This document shows positions 18,882 to 30,480 of a stretch of 64,000 nt of DNA, in pieces. Source of the DNA: Bacillus pumilus (lineage in GTDB: Bacteria > Bacillota > Bacilli > Bacillales > Bacillaceae); assembly GCF_038738535.1 (NCBI RefSeq), contig NZ_CP046128.1, positions 1,984,001-2,048,000 of the forward strand, given 5' to 3'. Position 1 is the first letter of the stretch. Each line of letters opens with the position of its first letter. The notes beneath the pieces were generated by a model that saw nothing but the letters and a program-made list of their open reading frames with translations, was not told where the DNA came from and did no database searches. The position numbers and the translations under genes were made by a program.

Positions 18882-19463
18882 GTTCATCCCTCCCCTTATA
18901 TTTCAAACGAATTTGACAAGCAAAGACTAAGTCAATGATAAAATGAGTCATGACAGGAACAAATAAATTCCCCGTCCACTCGTATAAAAGTCCTAAAAAA
19001 ATACTAATGGAAACCACGAGGATAAACAAGAGTATTTTTGATAAATAGCGAAAGTGAAGAAGCGCAAACACGATGCTGGCAATCTCCAGCCCAAATTGCT
19101 GTTGAACGATTCCGCGAAATAGTATTTCCTCTGAAAAAGCGATGAGAAGTGCTAACCAAACAATATGCGGGATGCTTCGGTTTTTGAACATCTTTTCATT
19201 TAAACCGCCATCATCATACATATGAGCGGGAAACACCTTCATGACAATCGCATCCACAATGATGACGAGCAAAGCACCGCCAATTCCATATGTCAGAATG
19301 CGCATATCATGAATCTGCCAAAGTGCTGTAAAATCCATCCATTGATCGAACATAAATATGCCTAGTAAAAAAGAAACGATAAGCATGAGGAGCTGCGTGA
19401 AATACAGCTGTTCTACGACTTGTCGATCGGTTAATTTTTCAATGATTTGACGATGTTGTTCAA

Positions 19464-19467
<4 letters not shown>
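18826..19467 (-). CDS. ypbD: YpbD, CPBP-family intramembrane protease
   Basis: A 213-residue polytopic protein with about six helices and the CPBP (Abi/CAAX protease-like) motif EEILFRG (about 114-120), a later His in ALLHFRY and HFIIDL. Start is TTG at 19467, overlapping the recQ stop, with GAGGCGCAGCA upstream. The C-terminus runs hydrophilic past the last helix and overlaps ypbE by 56 bases. My memory is that the B. subtilis protein is shorter, so this tail may be an extension. Substrate unknown. Confidence 0.87.
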
Positions 19468-20964
<1,497 letters not shown>

Positions 20965-20972
<8 letters not shown>

Positions 20973-22017
20973 TTGCTTTCACCATCCTTGTCAGTGCCAA
21001 TCGTATTTGAAAATAAGTAAATGGATGCTCGAGTTTTTCTTTAATCAGCTTCATTTTATTTGTTTGAAGCTCCCTGGCTACAGTAAGGATCGCCCGCTGC
21101 TCTTCTATACTCACATACGGATCTATTGAAAAGCTTGGCTCATGTATCGACAGCTCCACGATATGATCTTCGATCGTTGCCTTTTTTAGTGAACGAATGT
21201 GAGCAATCTGTTCAATATCAAATCCTTTTTGGACAAGCTCAAGTGTTTTATGGGTAGAAGTTGTTAACACGCGTTTGAATTCAAGGTCACCTACGAGCTG
21301 CTGCAAAATCGGTGCCTCACCTTTTTGGGCAGATTGAATAAAATAATGGAGTACATTCCAAAAAAGCAGGTACACATACCACACATCTTCTTTCATCCAC
21401 TCCGCCATTTGCTGATACGTACGCCCGATTCGTTCATTTGAGGTCAATGAATAAACAAAAATCAGTGCCTCTTGATCGCTTAAACAAACAAGGAGCTTTT
21501 CTAGTTCATGATGCAGATCTTCTGAAAGCTTGCTTTTCTGCTGATGCTGTTTCAAGAAAGATTTCGTCCAGCTTTGAACCGAGACATCTCTTTGTATCGG
21601 AACATATTGATGCGATCCAGCCATATAGTGAGAAAGCACTTGTACAAGTAAAGAGAGCCTCATCCATAGCATCTTTGCTTTATCGTGATATTTGGCACCA
21701 TGAAAATAAGCGGGCATCGGTTTTTCAGAAAAATGCTGGTTTAGCATTCGCTGCCCTGCTTCAGTGATGCTGAATGTCTCATCGTTTTTTCTAATGTAGT
21801 GCTTCTCTTCAAGCTTTAAAGCAGAACGATTCAGCAGATCCCTCGTAAACCCCGGGTAACAGCCGAAGTACCTGGAAAGCTCAAACAAGCTGGCATCCTG
21901 TATGGTTTGTGATGATTTTTTTCCTTTAAAAAGATGGTAGACAGCACTAATGGAGCGTTCGCCGTTCAATTTATATACGCTGTCCATTAACATGACATCC
22001 AAATAATGAAGAGTCAT
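20965..22017 (-). CDS. ypbB: YpbB, helicase-associated helix-turn-helix protein
   Basis: A 350-residue protein with no catalytic motif. The C-terminal part (about 255-350, KTLELVQKGFDIEQIAHIR...) resembles a helicase-type HTH domain of the kind found at the end of some RecQ proteins. Directly followed by recQ with an overlap, so it may act as a separate HTH subunit. It is the first gene of the ypbB-recQ-ypbD-ypbE unit. Matches B. subtilis YpbB in length. Function inferred only. Confidence 0.87.
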
Positions 22018-22167
22018 TCATCAAAGCACCTGTCTTCCTGACAAAATTCGAATATTTTCTCCCTTTATTTTAACAGATTTCATACAAGAAGAAATGTTTA
22101 AACTCAATTTATGGGGGAAAGTTATGAACAAACCCTTATGTGATAAGCATTCTCAATCACTTTACAG

Positions 22168-22196
22168 TTGAAATGTGAATTTAAAATCATTACAAT
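22168..22196 (+). promoter_or_regulatory. Sigma-A promoter of fer
   Basis: TTGAAA (22168-22173), 17 bases, TACAAT (22191-22196). It is well placed ahead of the fer leader. Confidence 0.7.
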
Positions 22197-22205
22197 AAGG
22201 TTTGA

Positions 22206-22532
<327 letters not shown>

Positions 22533-22535
22533 TAT

Positions 22536-22564
22536 AAAAGCCCCTTATGCAGGGGCTTTTTTTA
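22536..22564 (+). terminator. Bidirectional terminator between fer and ribU
   Basis: AAAGCCCC / GGGGCTTT stem with T tracts on both strands, between convergent genes. Confidence 0.9.
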
Positions 22565-22566
22565 TA

Positions 22567-23148
22567 TTAACTATTTTGAAGTCGGCGTTTATTTTCAAAC
22601 CATGGACGCATTTTCACAAAAATGAAGCTAAACACGATGGTAATGATCATTCCTTTAATAAAGTTAAAAGGTAAGATCCCTGCTGTAATGGTCGTCTTGA
22701 GCGCATGATCAGATAGTTCAGGTGCGTTTAAAAACCATGTGTAAGCTGGCAGGAATAAGAAGTAATTTAAAATGCTCATCATCACAGTCATCAGTAATGT
22801 ACCGATGATCATTGACCATGCCATCCCTTTTGCTGATTTAATTTTTTTGAACATAAAGGCGACTGGTAAGATGAATAATGTGCCTGCAATGAAGTTCGCG
22901 ACTTGCCCAACTGGAACACCAGACATACTGCCTTGAATGAGATAATGCAGAACATTTTTTAATGCCTCAACTGCAATTCCTGCACCCGGCCCATAAATTA
23001 AAATCGCAATAATCGCTGGTATATCACTGAAATCAATTTTCAAATACGCCGGAAGCCCTGGGAAAGGGAAATCCAATAAAATTAACACGAACGAAATACT
23101 GCTGAGCATACTGGTGACGACTAAACGTTTTACTTTACTTTGATTCAA
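22567..23148 (-). CDS. ribU: Riboflavin transporter RibU (ECF S-component)
   Basis: A 193-residue membrane protein with about six helices and the S-component signature KIDFSDIPAIIA (about 34-45). It binds riboflavin and works with the shared EcfA-A'-T module encoded elsewhere. Start is TTG at 23148 behind AAGGAGAG with about eight bases spacing; this agrees with the family N-terminus KVKRLVVTSMLSS. A terminator and FMN riboswitch upstream give feedback control by FMN. Confidence 0.93.
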   Translation of the reverse strand: MNQSKVKRLVVTSMLSSISFVLILLDFPFPGLPAYLKIDFSDIPAIIAILIYGPGAGIAVEALKNVLHYLIQGSMSGVPVGQVANFIAGTLFILPVAFMFKKIKSAKGMAWSMIIGTLLMTVMMSILNYFLFLPAYTWFLNAPELSDHALKTTITAGILPFNFIKGMIITIVFSFIFVKMRPWFENKRRLQNS

Positions 23149-23205
23149 TATTCTCTCTCCTTTTCGATCAAATCTTTCGAAAAAAGGATTGTTCAATTTC
23201 AGCCG

Positions 23206-23236
23206 CAAAAAAACCGCTCATGAAAACAGGAGCGGG
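23206..23236 (-). terminator. Leader terminator of the ribU FMN riboswitch
   Basis: CCGCTC ... GAGCGG stem followed on the minus strand by seven T, placed between the aptamer and ribU. It is probably the FMN-dependent off switch. Confidence 0.78.
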
Positions 23237-23296
23237 GAATTTGGGCTAGACAAATAAACGTGTGAAAAACCATGTTTTCAACGTTTACGAACCTCC

Positions 23297-23420
23297 ATCT
23301 TCTCCCATCCAGACTATACTGTCGGCTTCGGAATCACACCGAATCCTGCCAAAAAAGGCTCGCGGGCTTAGAGACTATGCTCATCACCGCCGGTAGGGAA
23401 TTGCACCCTGCCCCGAAGAT
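23297..23420 (-). ncRNA. FMN riboswitch (RFN element) of ribU
   Basis: The minus strand carries the conserved RFN blocks in order: CTTCGGGGCAGGGTG, CCCTACCGGCGGT, AGCCCGCGAGC, ATTCGGTG..CCGAAGCCGACAGT and GTCTGGATGGGAGAAGAT, closed by GAAGAT/ATCTTC. FMN binding is expected to terminate transcription before ribU. Confidence 0.95.
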
Positions 23421-23443
23421 TGATCATTATTCAATTCGACATC

Positions 23444-23472
23444 ATTATATATGATATATGAGCATTTGTACA
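23444..23472 (-). promoter_or_regulatory. Promoter of the ribU leader
   Basis: TGTACA (23472-23467), 17 bases, perfect -10 TATAAT (23449-23444) just upstream of the RFN element. Confidence 0.65.
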
Positions 23473-23640
23473 GATAAAAATCCTGAGCAATTTCATCAGT
23501 TTTAAGAAATCGTAAAAAACTTAAAAATTATAATGACAAATGCGCAAAAATTGGTTATCTTTTGTTTAAAGGTGTCCATTCTTTATAAAGATACCAATAA
23601 ATGTTCGTGTTTTCTTTTTCGCTTTACTGCTTTAATTTGA

Positions 23641-23670
23641 TTGACACAGTGAAAAGGAATATGGTAAATT
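23641..23670 (+). promoter_or_regulatory. Putative sigma-A promoter of serA
   Basis: Perfect -35 TTGACA (23641-23646), 18 bases, TAAATT (23665-23670), about 40 bases before the serA start. Confidence 0.5.
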
Positions 23671-23711
23671 ATCAGATATTTATGACGTTTATTTTAGGAG
23701 GAAATCTTACG

Positions 23712-25286
23712 ATGTTTCGAGTATTAGTCTCAGATAAGATGAGCAATGATGGTCTTTTACCACTGTTAGAATCAGATTTTGTTGAAATTGTCCAAAAAAA
23801 TGTAACAGAAGCAGAAGATGAATTACACACATTTGATGCCTTACTTGTCAGAAGTGCTACGAAAGTGACCAAAGAGCTTTATGAAAAAATGTCTTCATTA
23901 AAAATTGTCGGCCGTGCCGGTGTGGGAGTAGACAATATTGATATTGATGAAGCGACCAAGCATGGCGTCATTGTCATCAATGCACCAAACGGTAATACGA
24001 TCTCCACAGCTGAGCATACATTTGCCATGATCTCTTCGCTCATGCGTCATATTCCACAAGCCAATATTTCTGTGAAATCAAAAGAATGGAACAGAGGCGC
24101 ATATGTTGGTGCTGAGCTTTATGGAAAATCTCTTGGGATTGTTGGACTTGGCAGAATCGGAAGCGAAATCGCTCAGCGTGCAAGAGCATTTGGCATGACA
24201 GTCAACGTATTTGACCCATTTCTCACAAAGGAACGTGCAGAAAAAATTGGTGTCAATGCCAAATCACTTGATGAAGTACTCGAAGTATCAGATATTATCA
24301 CTGTACATACCCCATTAACAAAAGAAACAAGAGGGCTTCTCAATAAAGAAACAATTGCAAAAACGAAAAAAGGCGTTCGCCTAGTGAACTGTGCGCGCGG
24401 CGGTATTATTGACGAGGGTGACCTTCTTGAAGCGCTTGAAAGCGGCCATGTTGCAGGAGCTGCACTCGATGTATTTGAGGTAGAACCTCCTACTGATAAT
24501 CCGCTTGTAGACCATCCGCTCGTCATTGCGACTCCGCATCTTGGCGCATCGACAAAGGAAGCACAATTAAATGTAGCGGCGCAAGTTTCTGAAGAAGTAC
24601 TTCAATTTGCAAAAGGACTCCCTGTCATGTCATCTATTAATCTACCAGCGATGACAAAAGACGAGTTCAAAAAGATTCAGCCTTATCATCAGTTTGCAGG
24701 AAAGCTCGGACGTCTTGTCTCTCAATCAATGAGAGAACCTGTAAAAGAAGTAAGCATCTCTTACGAAGGCTCTATTTCAAAACTCGAAACCTCCTTTATT
24801 ACAAAAAGTCTCCTGTCAGGCTTTTTAAAAGAACGCGTCGATTCGACTGTAAATGAAGTAAATGCTGGGATGGTGGCAAAAGAACGCGGCATTAGCTTTA
24901 GTGAAAAAATTTCTTCCAGCGAATCTGGTTACGAAAACAGCATTTCTATTGAAGTCAAAGGTGACCTTTCAACCTTTACTCTAAAAGCAACCTACATCCC
25001 GCATTTAGGAGAACGCGTTGTTTCCATTAATGGATTTAATATTGATTTTTATCCAGATGGACATCTTGTCTACATCCAGCATACTGATGCACCTGGTGTG
25101 ATTGGAAAGGTTGGACAAATATTAGGCGACCATGATGTCAACATTGCGACAATGCAAGTAGGACGTAAAGAAAAAGGCGGCGAAGCCATCATGATGCTTT
25201 CTTTCGACAAACATCTTGAGGACGAAATTGTCAAAGAATTAACCGAAGTGCAAGATATACTTTCTGTCCGTCTGATCGACCTATAA
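23712..25286 (+). CDS. serA: D-3-phosphoglycerate dehydrogenase
   Basis: A 524-residue NAD enzyme that makes 3-phosphohydroxypyruvate, first step of serine synthesis. Domains: substrate/NAD domain with VGRAGVGVDN (near 69) and GLGRIGSEIAQRA (near 145), catalytic Arg/Glu/His in NCARGGIIDE and TPHLGAST, an intervening domain (about 320-450) and a C-terminal ACT domain (about 452-524) for feedback control by serine. The ATG at 23712 follows TAGGAGGAA. It reads against both neighbours. Confidence 0.97.
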   Translation: MFRVLVSDKMSNDGLLPLLESDFVEIVQKNVTEAEDELHTFDALLVRSATKVTKELYEKMSSLKIVGRAGVGVDNIDIDEATKHGVIVINAPNGNTISTAEHTFAMISSLMRHIPQANISVKSKEWNRGAYVGAELYGKSLGIVGLGRIGSEIAQRARAFGMTVNVFDPFLTKERAEKIGVNAKSLDEVLEVSDIITVHTPLTKETRGLLNKETIAKTKKGVRLVNCARGGIIDEGDLLEALESGHVAGAALDVFEVEPPTDNPLVDHPLVIATPHLGASTKEAQLNVAAQVSEEVLQFAKGLPVMSSINLPAMTKDEFKKIQPYHQFAGKLGRLVSQSMREPVKEVSISYEGSISKLETSFITKSLLSGFLKERVDSTVNEVNAGMVAKERGISFSEKISSSESGYENSISIEVKGDLSTFTLKATYIPHLGERVVSINGFNIDFYPDGHLVYIQHTDAPGVIGKVGQILGDHDVNIATMQVGRKEKGGEAIMMLSFDKHLEDEIVKELTEVQDILSVRLIDL

Positions 25287-25295
25287 AAAATAATG

Positions 25296-25328
25296 TTAAA
25301 CCTCATGCAAATGCATGAGGTTTATTTT
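25296..25328 (+). terminator. Terminator between serA and the M23 gene (convergent)
   Basis: Perfect 12-bp stem AAACCTCATGCA / TGCATGAGGTTT with a two-base loop; it overlaps the stop of the opposing gene. Confidence 0.85.
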
Positions 25329-25969
25329 GTTGAAATCATTAAACGGTCTCCCGTTCGAATGAGATGAGTAGTAAGCTCATTGATTTTTTTCAATTGTTCC
25401 ACAGTCATCTCGTGCGCCTTTGCAATCGACCAAAGGGTATCTCCTTGTTTAATGAGATATGTATTTTTTTCATGCCCGTTTACATGAAGAGCCGGCTCTT
25501 GGAAACGATCCATCGCAATGATTGTGAGTGGATCTACCGCATCTTCTTTACTGACTGACCAATTACCCTTGTGCACCTCAAAATGCAAATGAGTGCCTCT
25601 AGAAGCCCCTGTGTTGCCGATAATGCCGATCGGCTGCCCTGCTTCTACATGGTCGCCTTTTTTAACAAAACGCTCGTGTAAATGTGCATAGACGGTTTCA
25701 TATCCATTTGGATGCTGAATAAACACAACCTCTCCATATGTAGCAGATACATACGAACGCGAGACCACACCTTCACTTGCAGCAAATATGGATTCTCCTT
25801 CAGGCGCAGCTATATCTAATCCCTTGTGCGAGCCACCTCTTGTCCCAAACAAATCCGTGACTTCTCCTTTTATCGGCTCCACCCATTCGCTTGTTTTCTG
25901 TGCATGAGCAAAAGGAGAAAAAATCAACAGCAAAAAACAGCTGGCACATATGAAGCAATACCTTTTCAT
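25322..25969 (-). CDS. Secreted M23 (LytM) endopeptidase with C-terminal LysM
   Basis: A 215-residue protein: signal peptide (about 1-23, cleaved after AHA), an M23 zinc peptidase domain (about 28-155) with HKGLD (HxxxD) and HLHFEVH (HxH), and a LysM domain (about 168-213, TYLIKQGDTLWSIAKAH...). All metal ligands appear present, so it should be an active cell-wall endopeptidase. A good ribosome binding site (AAGGGGAGT) precedes the ATG. It sits between serA and rsiX, where I remember aroC in B. subtilis, so it may be lineage-specific. No firm gene name. Confidence 0.9.
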   Translation of the reverse strand: MKRYCFICASCFLLLIFSPFAHAQKTSEWVEPIKGEVTDLFGTRGGSHKGLDIAAPEGESIFAASEGVVSRSYVSATYGEVVFIQHPNGYETVYAHLHERFVKKGDHVEAGQPIGIIGNTGASRGTHLHFEVHKGNWSVSKEDAVDPLTIIAMDRFQEPALHVNGHEKNTYLIKQGDTLWSIAKAHEMTVEQLKKINELTTHLIRTGDRLMISTK

Positions 25970-26042
25970 CAGTGACTCCCCTTCTTTGAGGTTCTTTTTA
26001 TGACAGCTTAGTATACAGCAAGGAAGCTATTTTCTATACATC

Positions 26043-26071
26043 AAAAAAGAACGCAATTTCTTGCGTCCTTT
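26043..26071 (-). terminator. Terminator of sigX-rsiX
   Basis: Stem AAAGAACGCAA / TTGCGTCCTTT overlapping the rsiX stop, followed by TTTTTTGA on the minus strand. Confidence 0.75.
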
Positions 26072-27173
26072 AACGGTCTCTTATAACAACTGGATTCGGC
26101 AGAGCCGGCACCTCTATGGGTTCTTCTAATTCATATGGACCAACTTGATCTGCCCCCGCCTGTTGAATGGTGACCTCTGTAAAACCAAAATCTTTCGCTG
26201 AGAGCAGCAGACCTTCAATGAGTAGAATATGATCATTTGAGTCCGATAATTGCGCTGATGCTCCAAACGTGATAGTCACATGTTTTCCTTTAGTCGTCAC
26301 TTCTTTAATCGATTCATCTTTAATTAATGGATCAAGTCCGGCATCACTTGTCCGCTTCATGGCCTCTACCGCATCTTCATACGAAGGATAATGGGTTTTT
26401 GAAGGCACTAAAAAAGTCCCGCTTTTGTTGTCTAAAACATAATAAGCGTGCTTTGTTTGTTTCTCAATCGACATTGTTCCAATGCGGCCATTTGCTCCTA
26501 ATTGAAGTTGAGAACCTTTGGATGTCTTGACCTGTACCTGCTTATACTTACTCCATTTTAGCGTTTCTTTTACCATATCTTTAAACCGGTTGGCTTCTTT
26601 TAACGTATCGAGGGACAAATCATTTTTTAACTGAAAGATGAGTGTATCTCCTTTTTCTCGAAGATCTACCATATCAATATAAGATTGAAGAGGTTTTGTC
26701 ATTTCAGGCAGCTGCACCTGCTCATATGTGTTCATCATTTCCTGCAAATGATCATACTCATCCTCTTTTTCAATGCTAATTGGAACTACCTGAGAGGTTG
26801 ATTCATCTATGTATGCAATGGTCATATACTTTTGCTGCTGCTTACGAGAAACAACGTGTGAGGGCCCATCAGTCTGTTTGACCGCCTCTAATGTGGCGTT
26901 CACCTGACTTTTGTCAGCACTTGTTTCCACTTGCTTATGATGATCTTGAGCAGCCGGCTGAAATAAATGAGGAGAAATCAAAAACGCCATAAATAAAACC
27001 ACAACGGTTGCGACCGCTGGACCAATCCATTTGGCACTTTTCTTTTTCTGCCCGCTTGCCATCAGCATCTGCTGGTATATCTGCTTAGATGAACGGTTGT
27101 CCTCCACCTTTGGAAGCTGACTTAGTAACACCTTGATTCGTTCTTCGCTCCAATCGGACCTGTTCGTTTTCAT
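26070..27173 (-). CDS. rsiX: Anti-sigma factor RsiX
   Basis: A 367-residue membrane anti-sigma factor. The N-terminal cytoplasmic part (about 1-48, SDWSEERIKVLLSQLP...) should bind sigma-X; one membrane helix lies at about 49-67, and the rest is extracytoplasmic (GerMN-like repeats towards the C-terminus). GAAGGAGGAG precedes the ATG. The start overlaps sigX by 89 bases, so the inhibitor is probably translated in coupling with its sigma factor. It matches the B. subtilis RsiX length closely. Confidence 0.92.
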   Translation of the reverse strand: MKTNRSDWSEERIKVLLSQLPKVEDNRSSKQIYQQMLMASGQKKKSAKWIGPAVATVVVLFMAFLISPHLFQPAAQDHHKQVETSADKSQVNATLEAVKQTDGPSHVVSRKQQQKYMTIAYIDESTSQVVPISIEKEDEYDHLQEMMNTYEQVQLPEMTKPLQSYIDMVDLREKGDTLIFQLKNDLSLDTLKEANRFKDMVKETLKWSKYKQVQVKTSKGSQLQLGANGRIGTMSIEKQTKHAYYVLDNKSGTFLVPSKTHYPSYEDAVEAMKRTSDAGLDPLIKDESIKEVTTKGKHVTITFGASAQLSDSNDHILLIEGLLLSAKDFGFTEVTIQQAGADQVGPYELEEPIEVPALPNPVVIRDR

Positions 27174-27693
27174 TCACTAGCTCCTCCTTCAAAAGCTCCA
27201 TATGTTTTCGGAGCACTTTCAGGCCTCGGTGCTGCGTTGTTTTGACTTTGCTTTCCGAGAACTTTAGCGCCTTTGCCGTCTCCATGATTGAGTAGCCCTG
27301 GATAAATCTTAAAATGATGACAGCTCGTTGATCAATTGTGCAATGATCAAGTGCGGCATAGATTTCTTTTACATTTTCATCCTGTACAGCTAGTTCGTCT
27401 GGGAGCAAGTCTGGGTCCTTTACATCCTGCTTATCCCAATCAAACGTGCCGAGTACCCGTTGTCTAATGGTTTGCTGTTTGCGAAACCAATCAATCGCCA
27501 CATGCCTTGCAATTGAAAACAGCCAAGTTTTCTCGCTGCTTCTTCCTTCAAAAGTTTTATATGAGTGAAGTACCCGGATGTAAACCTCCTGAACGAGATC
27601 CTCTGCCTGATTTTTATCTTTAACCATATAAAATAAAAACTGGTACAAATCTTGATGGTACGAATCATATATTTTTTGAAAGGTTTCATGCAT
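27085..27693 (-). CDS. sigX: ECF sigma factor SigX
   Basis: A 202-residue ECF sigma factor with region 2 (about 10-75, DLYQFLFYMVKDKNQAEDLVQEVYIRV) and region 4 (about 120-175, DQRAVIILRFIQGYSIMETAKAL). In Bacillus it controls cell-envelope charge genes such as dlt and pssA. The C-terminus is a basic tail that overlaps rsiX by 89 bases. GGAGGGG lies upstream of the ATG. A matching sigma-X promoter stands 30 bases before it, indicating autoregulation. Confidence 0.94.
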   Translation of the reverse strand: MHETFQKIYDSYHQDLYQFLFYMVKDKNQAEDLVQEVYIRVLHSYKTFEGRSSEKTWLFSIARHVAIDWFRKQQTIRQRVLGTFDWDKQDVKDPDLLPDELAVQDENVKEIYAALDHCTIDQRAVIILRFIQGYSIMETAKALKFSESKVKTTQHRGLKVLRKHMELLKEELVNENEQVRLERRTNQGVTKSASKGGGQPFI

Positions 27694-27720
27694 AGGAAAC
27701 CCCTCCGTTCACTTATTTTT

Positions 27721-27747
27721 GTCGATTGACTCTTACAAAACGTTACA
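27721..27747 (-). promoter_or_regulatory. Autoregulatory sigma-X promoter of sigX
   Basis: On the minus strand TGTAAC (27747-27742), exactly 17 bases, then CGAC (27724-27721). This equals the known sigma-X consensus TGTAAC-N17-CGAC. Confidence 0.85.
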
Positions 27748-27828
27748 TTACAACTTTATGACAAATATATTACAAGTTCGACAATTTGGGAAGGGCTTTT
27801 TGTTTAACTTCTCCTTAAAAATATGAAA

Positions 27829-27866
27829 ATAAAAAAACACTTCTTTTTTTCGAAAAGAAGTGTTTC
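27829..27866 (-). terminator. Terminator of the res operon
   Basis: AAACACTTCTTTT / AAAAGAAGTGTTT stem followed by seven T on the minus strand after resE. Confidence 0.88.
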
Positions 27867-27892
27867 TCATGTAACAAGATTCTTCGTCAGGA

Positions 27893-29674
27893 TTAGACGA
27901 GTTCCTGCTTTTTTCTCGGAATATAAAAGGTAAAGTGTGTACCTGTACCCGCTTTGCTATGTGCATGAATGGAGCCTTGATGCGCTTCTACGATGTTCTT
28001 CACAATCGCAAGACCAAGCCCAGTACCAGAACGCCCTCTTGTTCTTGCCTTATCCGCTTTATAGAAACGTTCGAAAATAAATGGCAGATCCTCTTCCGGG
28101 ATTCCGCTTCCCGAATCTTTTACATCCATTTTCAGACCGCTTTCCACCGATTGAACCGAGAAGTGAACCTCTCCGCCCTCTGGTGTATGACGAATGGCGT
28201 TATCAATGAGATTCGTAAACACCTGCTCAATCTTATCCGGATCGAGTACAAAGTGCGGTTCATCCACTTGAATGTCATATGTGAGATCAACTTGTTTTTC
28301 TTTCGCAATACCGAGAAACTTGCGGTAAATCTTCTCGGTCAGCTCTTCTGTATCTGTCGATTCAAGATTAAGTGTAATATGGCCCGCTTCCATTCTCGCT
28401 AGATCTAGAAGGTCATTCACAAGACGTCCCATTCGAAGTGATTCGTCGTAGATAATTTGCGCAATCTCTTTCTTTTCCTCTTCTGAGCCTGCAATATCAT
28501 CTACAATCGCCTCACTATACCCTTGCAGCATGGCAATTGGTGTACGAAGTTCATGACTGACATTGGCAATGAAGTCTTTTCTCAGCTTATCAAGTCTTCG
28601 TTCCTCTGTCATATCACGAAGGACCGCAACTGCTCCCCTGACATCCTGCTGATTATAAAGCGGGGTCATGAGAAGAACCCAGGTACGTCCTTGCAGCGTG
28701 ACTTCGATCATTTGCTCTTTTTCTGTGCTGACGGCTGTATGAAACAGTTCTCTCGCTTCTGGCGGCAGTTCATCTCCATCTTTGATCTTCATATTTTGCT
28801 CGTAATACCATGCCTGCAAGAATCGTTCTGCAGGAGGATTCGTCATGAGAATCGTTCCATCAATATTGATGGTGATGACACCATCAGCCATACTGCTTAA
28901 AATGTTGGACAAATGTTCTTTTTCTTGATTTAAGGCTGTGATATGGAATTTAAGCTGCTTGCCCATTTGATTAAAGGCGATGGCCAGTTCTCCAATTTCG
29001 TCTTGCGTTAATATAGGAATCTTGGTATCAAATTTCCCTTTCGCCAGATCCTGTGCCCCCTCTCTCATCTTTCTGAGAGGATAGGTGACACGTGTTGATA
29101 AGAAGAAAGCGAAGATAGTGGTCAGAATAATGGCAATTCCGGCTGCTAGGAAGATATAACGCGTCGTATGTTTCGTTGTTTGTTCTACAGCGAGTAATGA
29201 TTGAGAAAGAAAGACCATGCCTTTTTTTCCGTTTGCCTCAAATGGAACACCGACGACAATTCGTTCATCTTTCTGATTGCCTGCATTTGGTTCTGCACGT
29301 TTACTGATTTTTTTACGATCTTTTAGTGCTTGATTTAAATCACTGTCCGCTTCAATTTGTTTCTTTGTAATCGCAGGAAGCTTCCCGTCTTTTTCAGACG
29401 AATACCACTCTAGCCCGTCCTCTTGGATAATCGCAATACTCGTCAATTTGTCAGCAAGCTCTGATGTAATCGACCTTGCGAGCGATTGATCCTCGTGGCT
29501 TTCTAAAATGACCGCTACTTTGTTTGCCATTTGCGTTAAATCTGACTTTGCTTCTTCTACATGGTAATTCTCAATGAACTCTAAAAGAAGCACGGTTAAA
29601 ATAGATAAAACGATCAGGACGAGGAAGAGAATGGTTAACCATAGCTTTCCAACGACACTTTTCCACAGTTTCAT
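27893..29674 (-). CDS. resE: Sensor histidine kinase ResE
   Basis: A 593-residue membrane kinase for aerobic/anaerobic respiration control. Order: TM1 (about 11-31), extracytoplasmic domain, TM2 (about 172-192), HAMP (about 193-245), PAS (about 255-360, [18 protein letters not shown]), phosphoacceptor H-box [13 protein letters not shown] (about 375), and the ATPase N, G1 and G2 boxes ([27 protein letters not shown]). Its ATG overlaps the resD stop. It phosphorylates ResD. Confidence 0.96.
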   Translation of the reverse strand: MKLWKSVVGKLWLTILFLVLIVLSILTVLLLEFIENYHVEEAKSDLTQMANKVAVILESHEDQSLARSITSELADKLTSIAIIQEDGLEWYSSEKDGKLPAITKKQIEADSDLNQALKDRKKISKRAEPNAGNQKDERIVVGVPFEANGKKGMVFLSQSLLAVEQTTKHTTRYIFLAAGIAIILTTIFAFFLSTRVTYPLRKMREGAQDLAKGKFDTKIPILTQDEIGELAIAFNQMGKQLKFHITALNQEKEHLSNILSSMADGVITINIDGTILMTNPPAERFLQAWYYEQNMKIKDGDELPPEARELFHTAVSTEKEQMIEVTLQGRTWVLLMTPLYNQQDVRGAVAVLRDMTEERRLDKLRKDFIANVSHELRTPIAMLQGYSEAIVDDIAGSEEEKKEIAQIIYDESLRMGRLVNDLLDLARMEAGHITLNLESTDTEELTEKIYRKFLGIAKEKQVDLTYDIQVDEPHFVLDPDKIEQVFTNLIDNAIRHTPEGGEVHFSVQSVESGLKMDVKDSGSGIPEEDLPFIFERFYKADKARTRGRSGTGLGLAIVKNIVEAHQGSIHAHSKAGTGTHFTFYIPRKKQELV

Positions 29675-30393
29675 TCAGCGCCGACCTCAAATTTGTACCC
29701 GACACCCCATACCGTCACGATTTTTTTCGCAGCTTCTGGTGACACTTTATTCAGCTTTTCGCGAAGTCGTTTGACGTGGGTATCGACTGTTCTCAAGTCT
29801 CCAAAGAATTCATACTGCCATACTTCTTTTAACAGCTTCTCTCTGTCATAAACCTTATCCGGTGTTTTCGCAAGGAAATATAAAAGCTCATATTCCTTCG
29901 GCGTGAGACTGACTTCTTTGCCATCAGCCGTCACTCTATGCGCATCGTGGTCAATTGAAAGATGAGAAAACACAAGTACATCTTTTGTTGTTGTCCCAGT
30001 ATTGAGATAAGACGTTTGAGAAGATCTTCTGAGCAATGCCTTTACACGTAAAACAACTTCACGCGGGCTAAAAGGTTTTACGATATAGTCATCCGTTCCT
30101 GCCTCAAACCCTTGGACGCGGTTGGCTTCTTCTCCTTTTGCCGTCAGCATAATGATTGGAGTCGCTTTTTTGTCTCGAATTTGATTACACACTTCGATTC
30201 CATCTGTCCCAGGCATCATTAAATCGAGTAAAATGAGGTCATAATCTGTTTGGAGTCCTTTTTGAATCGCCTCATCTCCATTTTCTGCTTCATCGATTTC
30301 ATAATTTTCACGTTCTAAGTACATTTTTAAAAGGCGGCGAATTCTTGCCTCATCATCTACGACTAATATTTTCGTTTGAGTTGTGTGTTCCAT
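29671..30393 (-). CDS. resD: Response regulator ResD
   Basis: A 240-residue OmpR-type regulator: receiver domain (about 8-120) with DD near 14-15, phosphoacceptor Asp in [11 protein letters not shown] (about 57) and Lys in IVKPF (about 107), then a winged-helix DNA-binding domain (about 138-235). With ResE it activates cytochrome biogenesis, nitrate respiration and fermentation genes. It follows resC by about 90 bases, so it may have an additional promoter as in B. subtilis. Confidence 0.97.
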   Translation of the reverse strand: MEHTTQTKILVVDDEARIRRLLKMYLERENYEIDEAENGDEAIQKGLQTDYDLILLDLMMPGTDGIEVCNQIRDKKATPIIMLTAKGEEANRVQGFEAGTDDYIVKPFSPREVVLRVKALLRRSSQTSYLNTGTTTKDVLVFSHLSIDHDAHRVTADGKEVSLTPKEYELLYFLAKTPDKVYDREKLLKEVWQYEFFGDLRTVDTHVKRLREKLNKVSPEAAKKIVTVWGVGYKFEVGAE

Positions 30394-30480
30394 TAGACAA
30401 TCCTCCTGCTTTCTCCGTTGTTACATTCATTTTAACAAAAAGCCAAATCGATTCATAAAAAGTTGGCCTTTTTCATGTGA

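Noticed and set aside
23471-23640. Possible T-box or other riboswitch before serA
   Set aside because: No T-box bulge sequence or terminator/antiterminator pair is visible; only a plausible sigma-A promoter.
24173-24526. 117-codon minus-strand frame inside serA
   Set aside because: Antisense to conserved serA sequence with no start signals.
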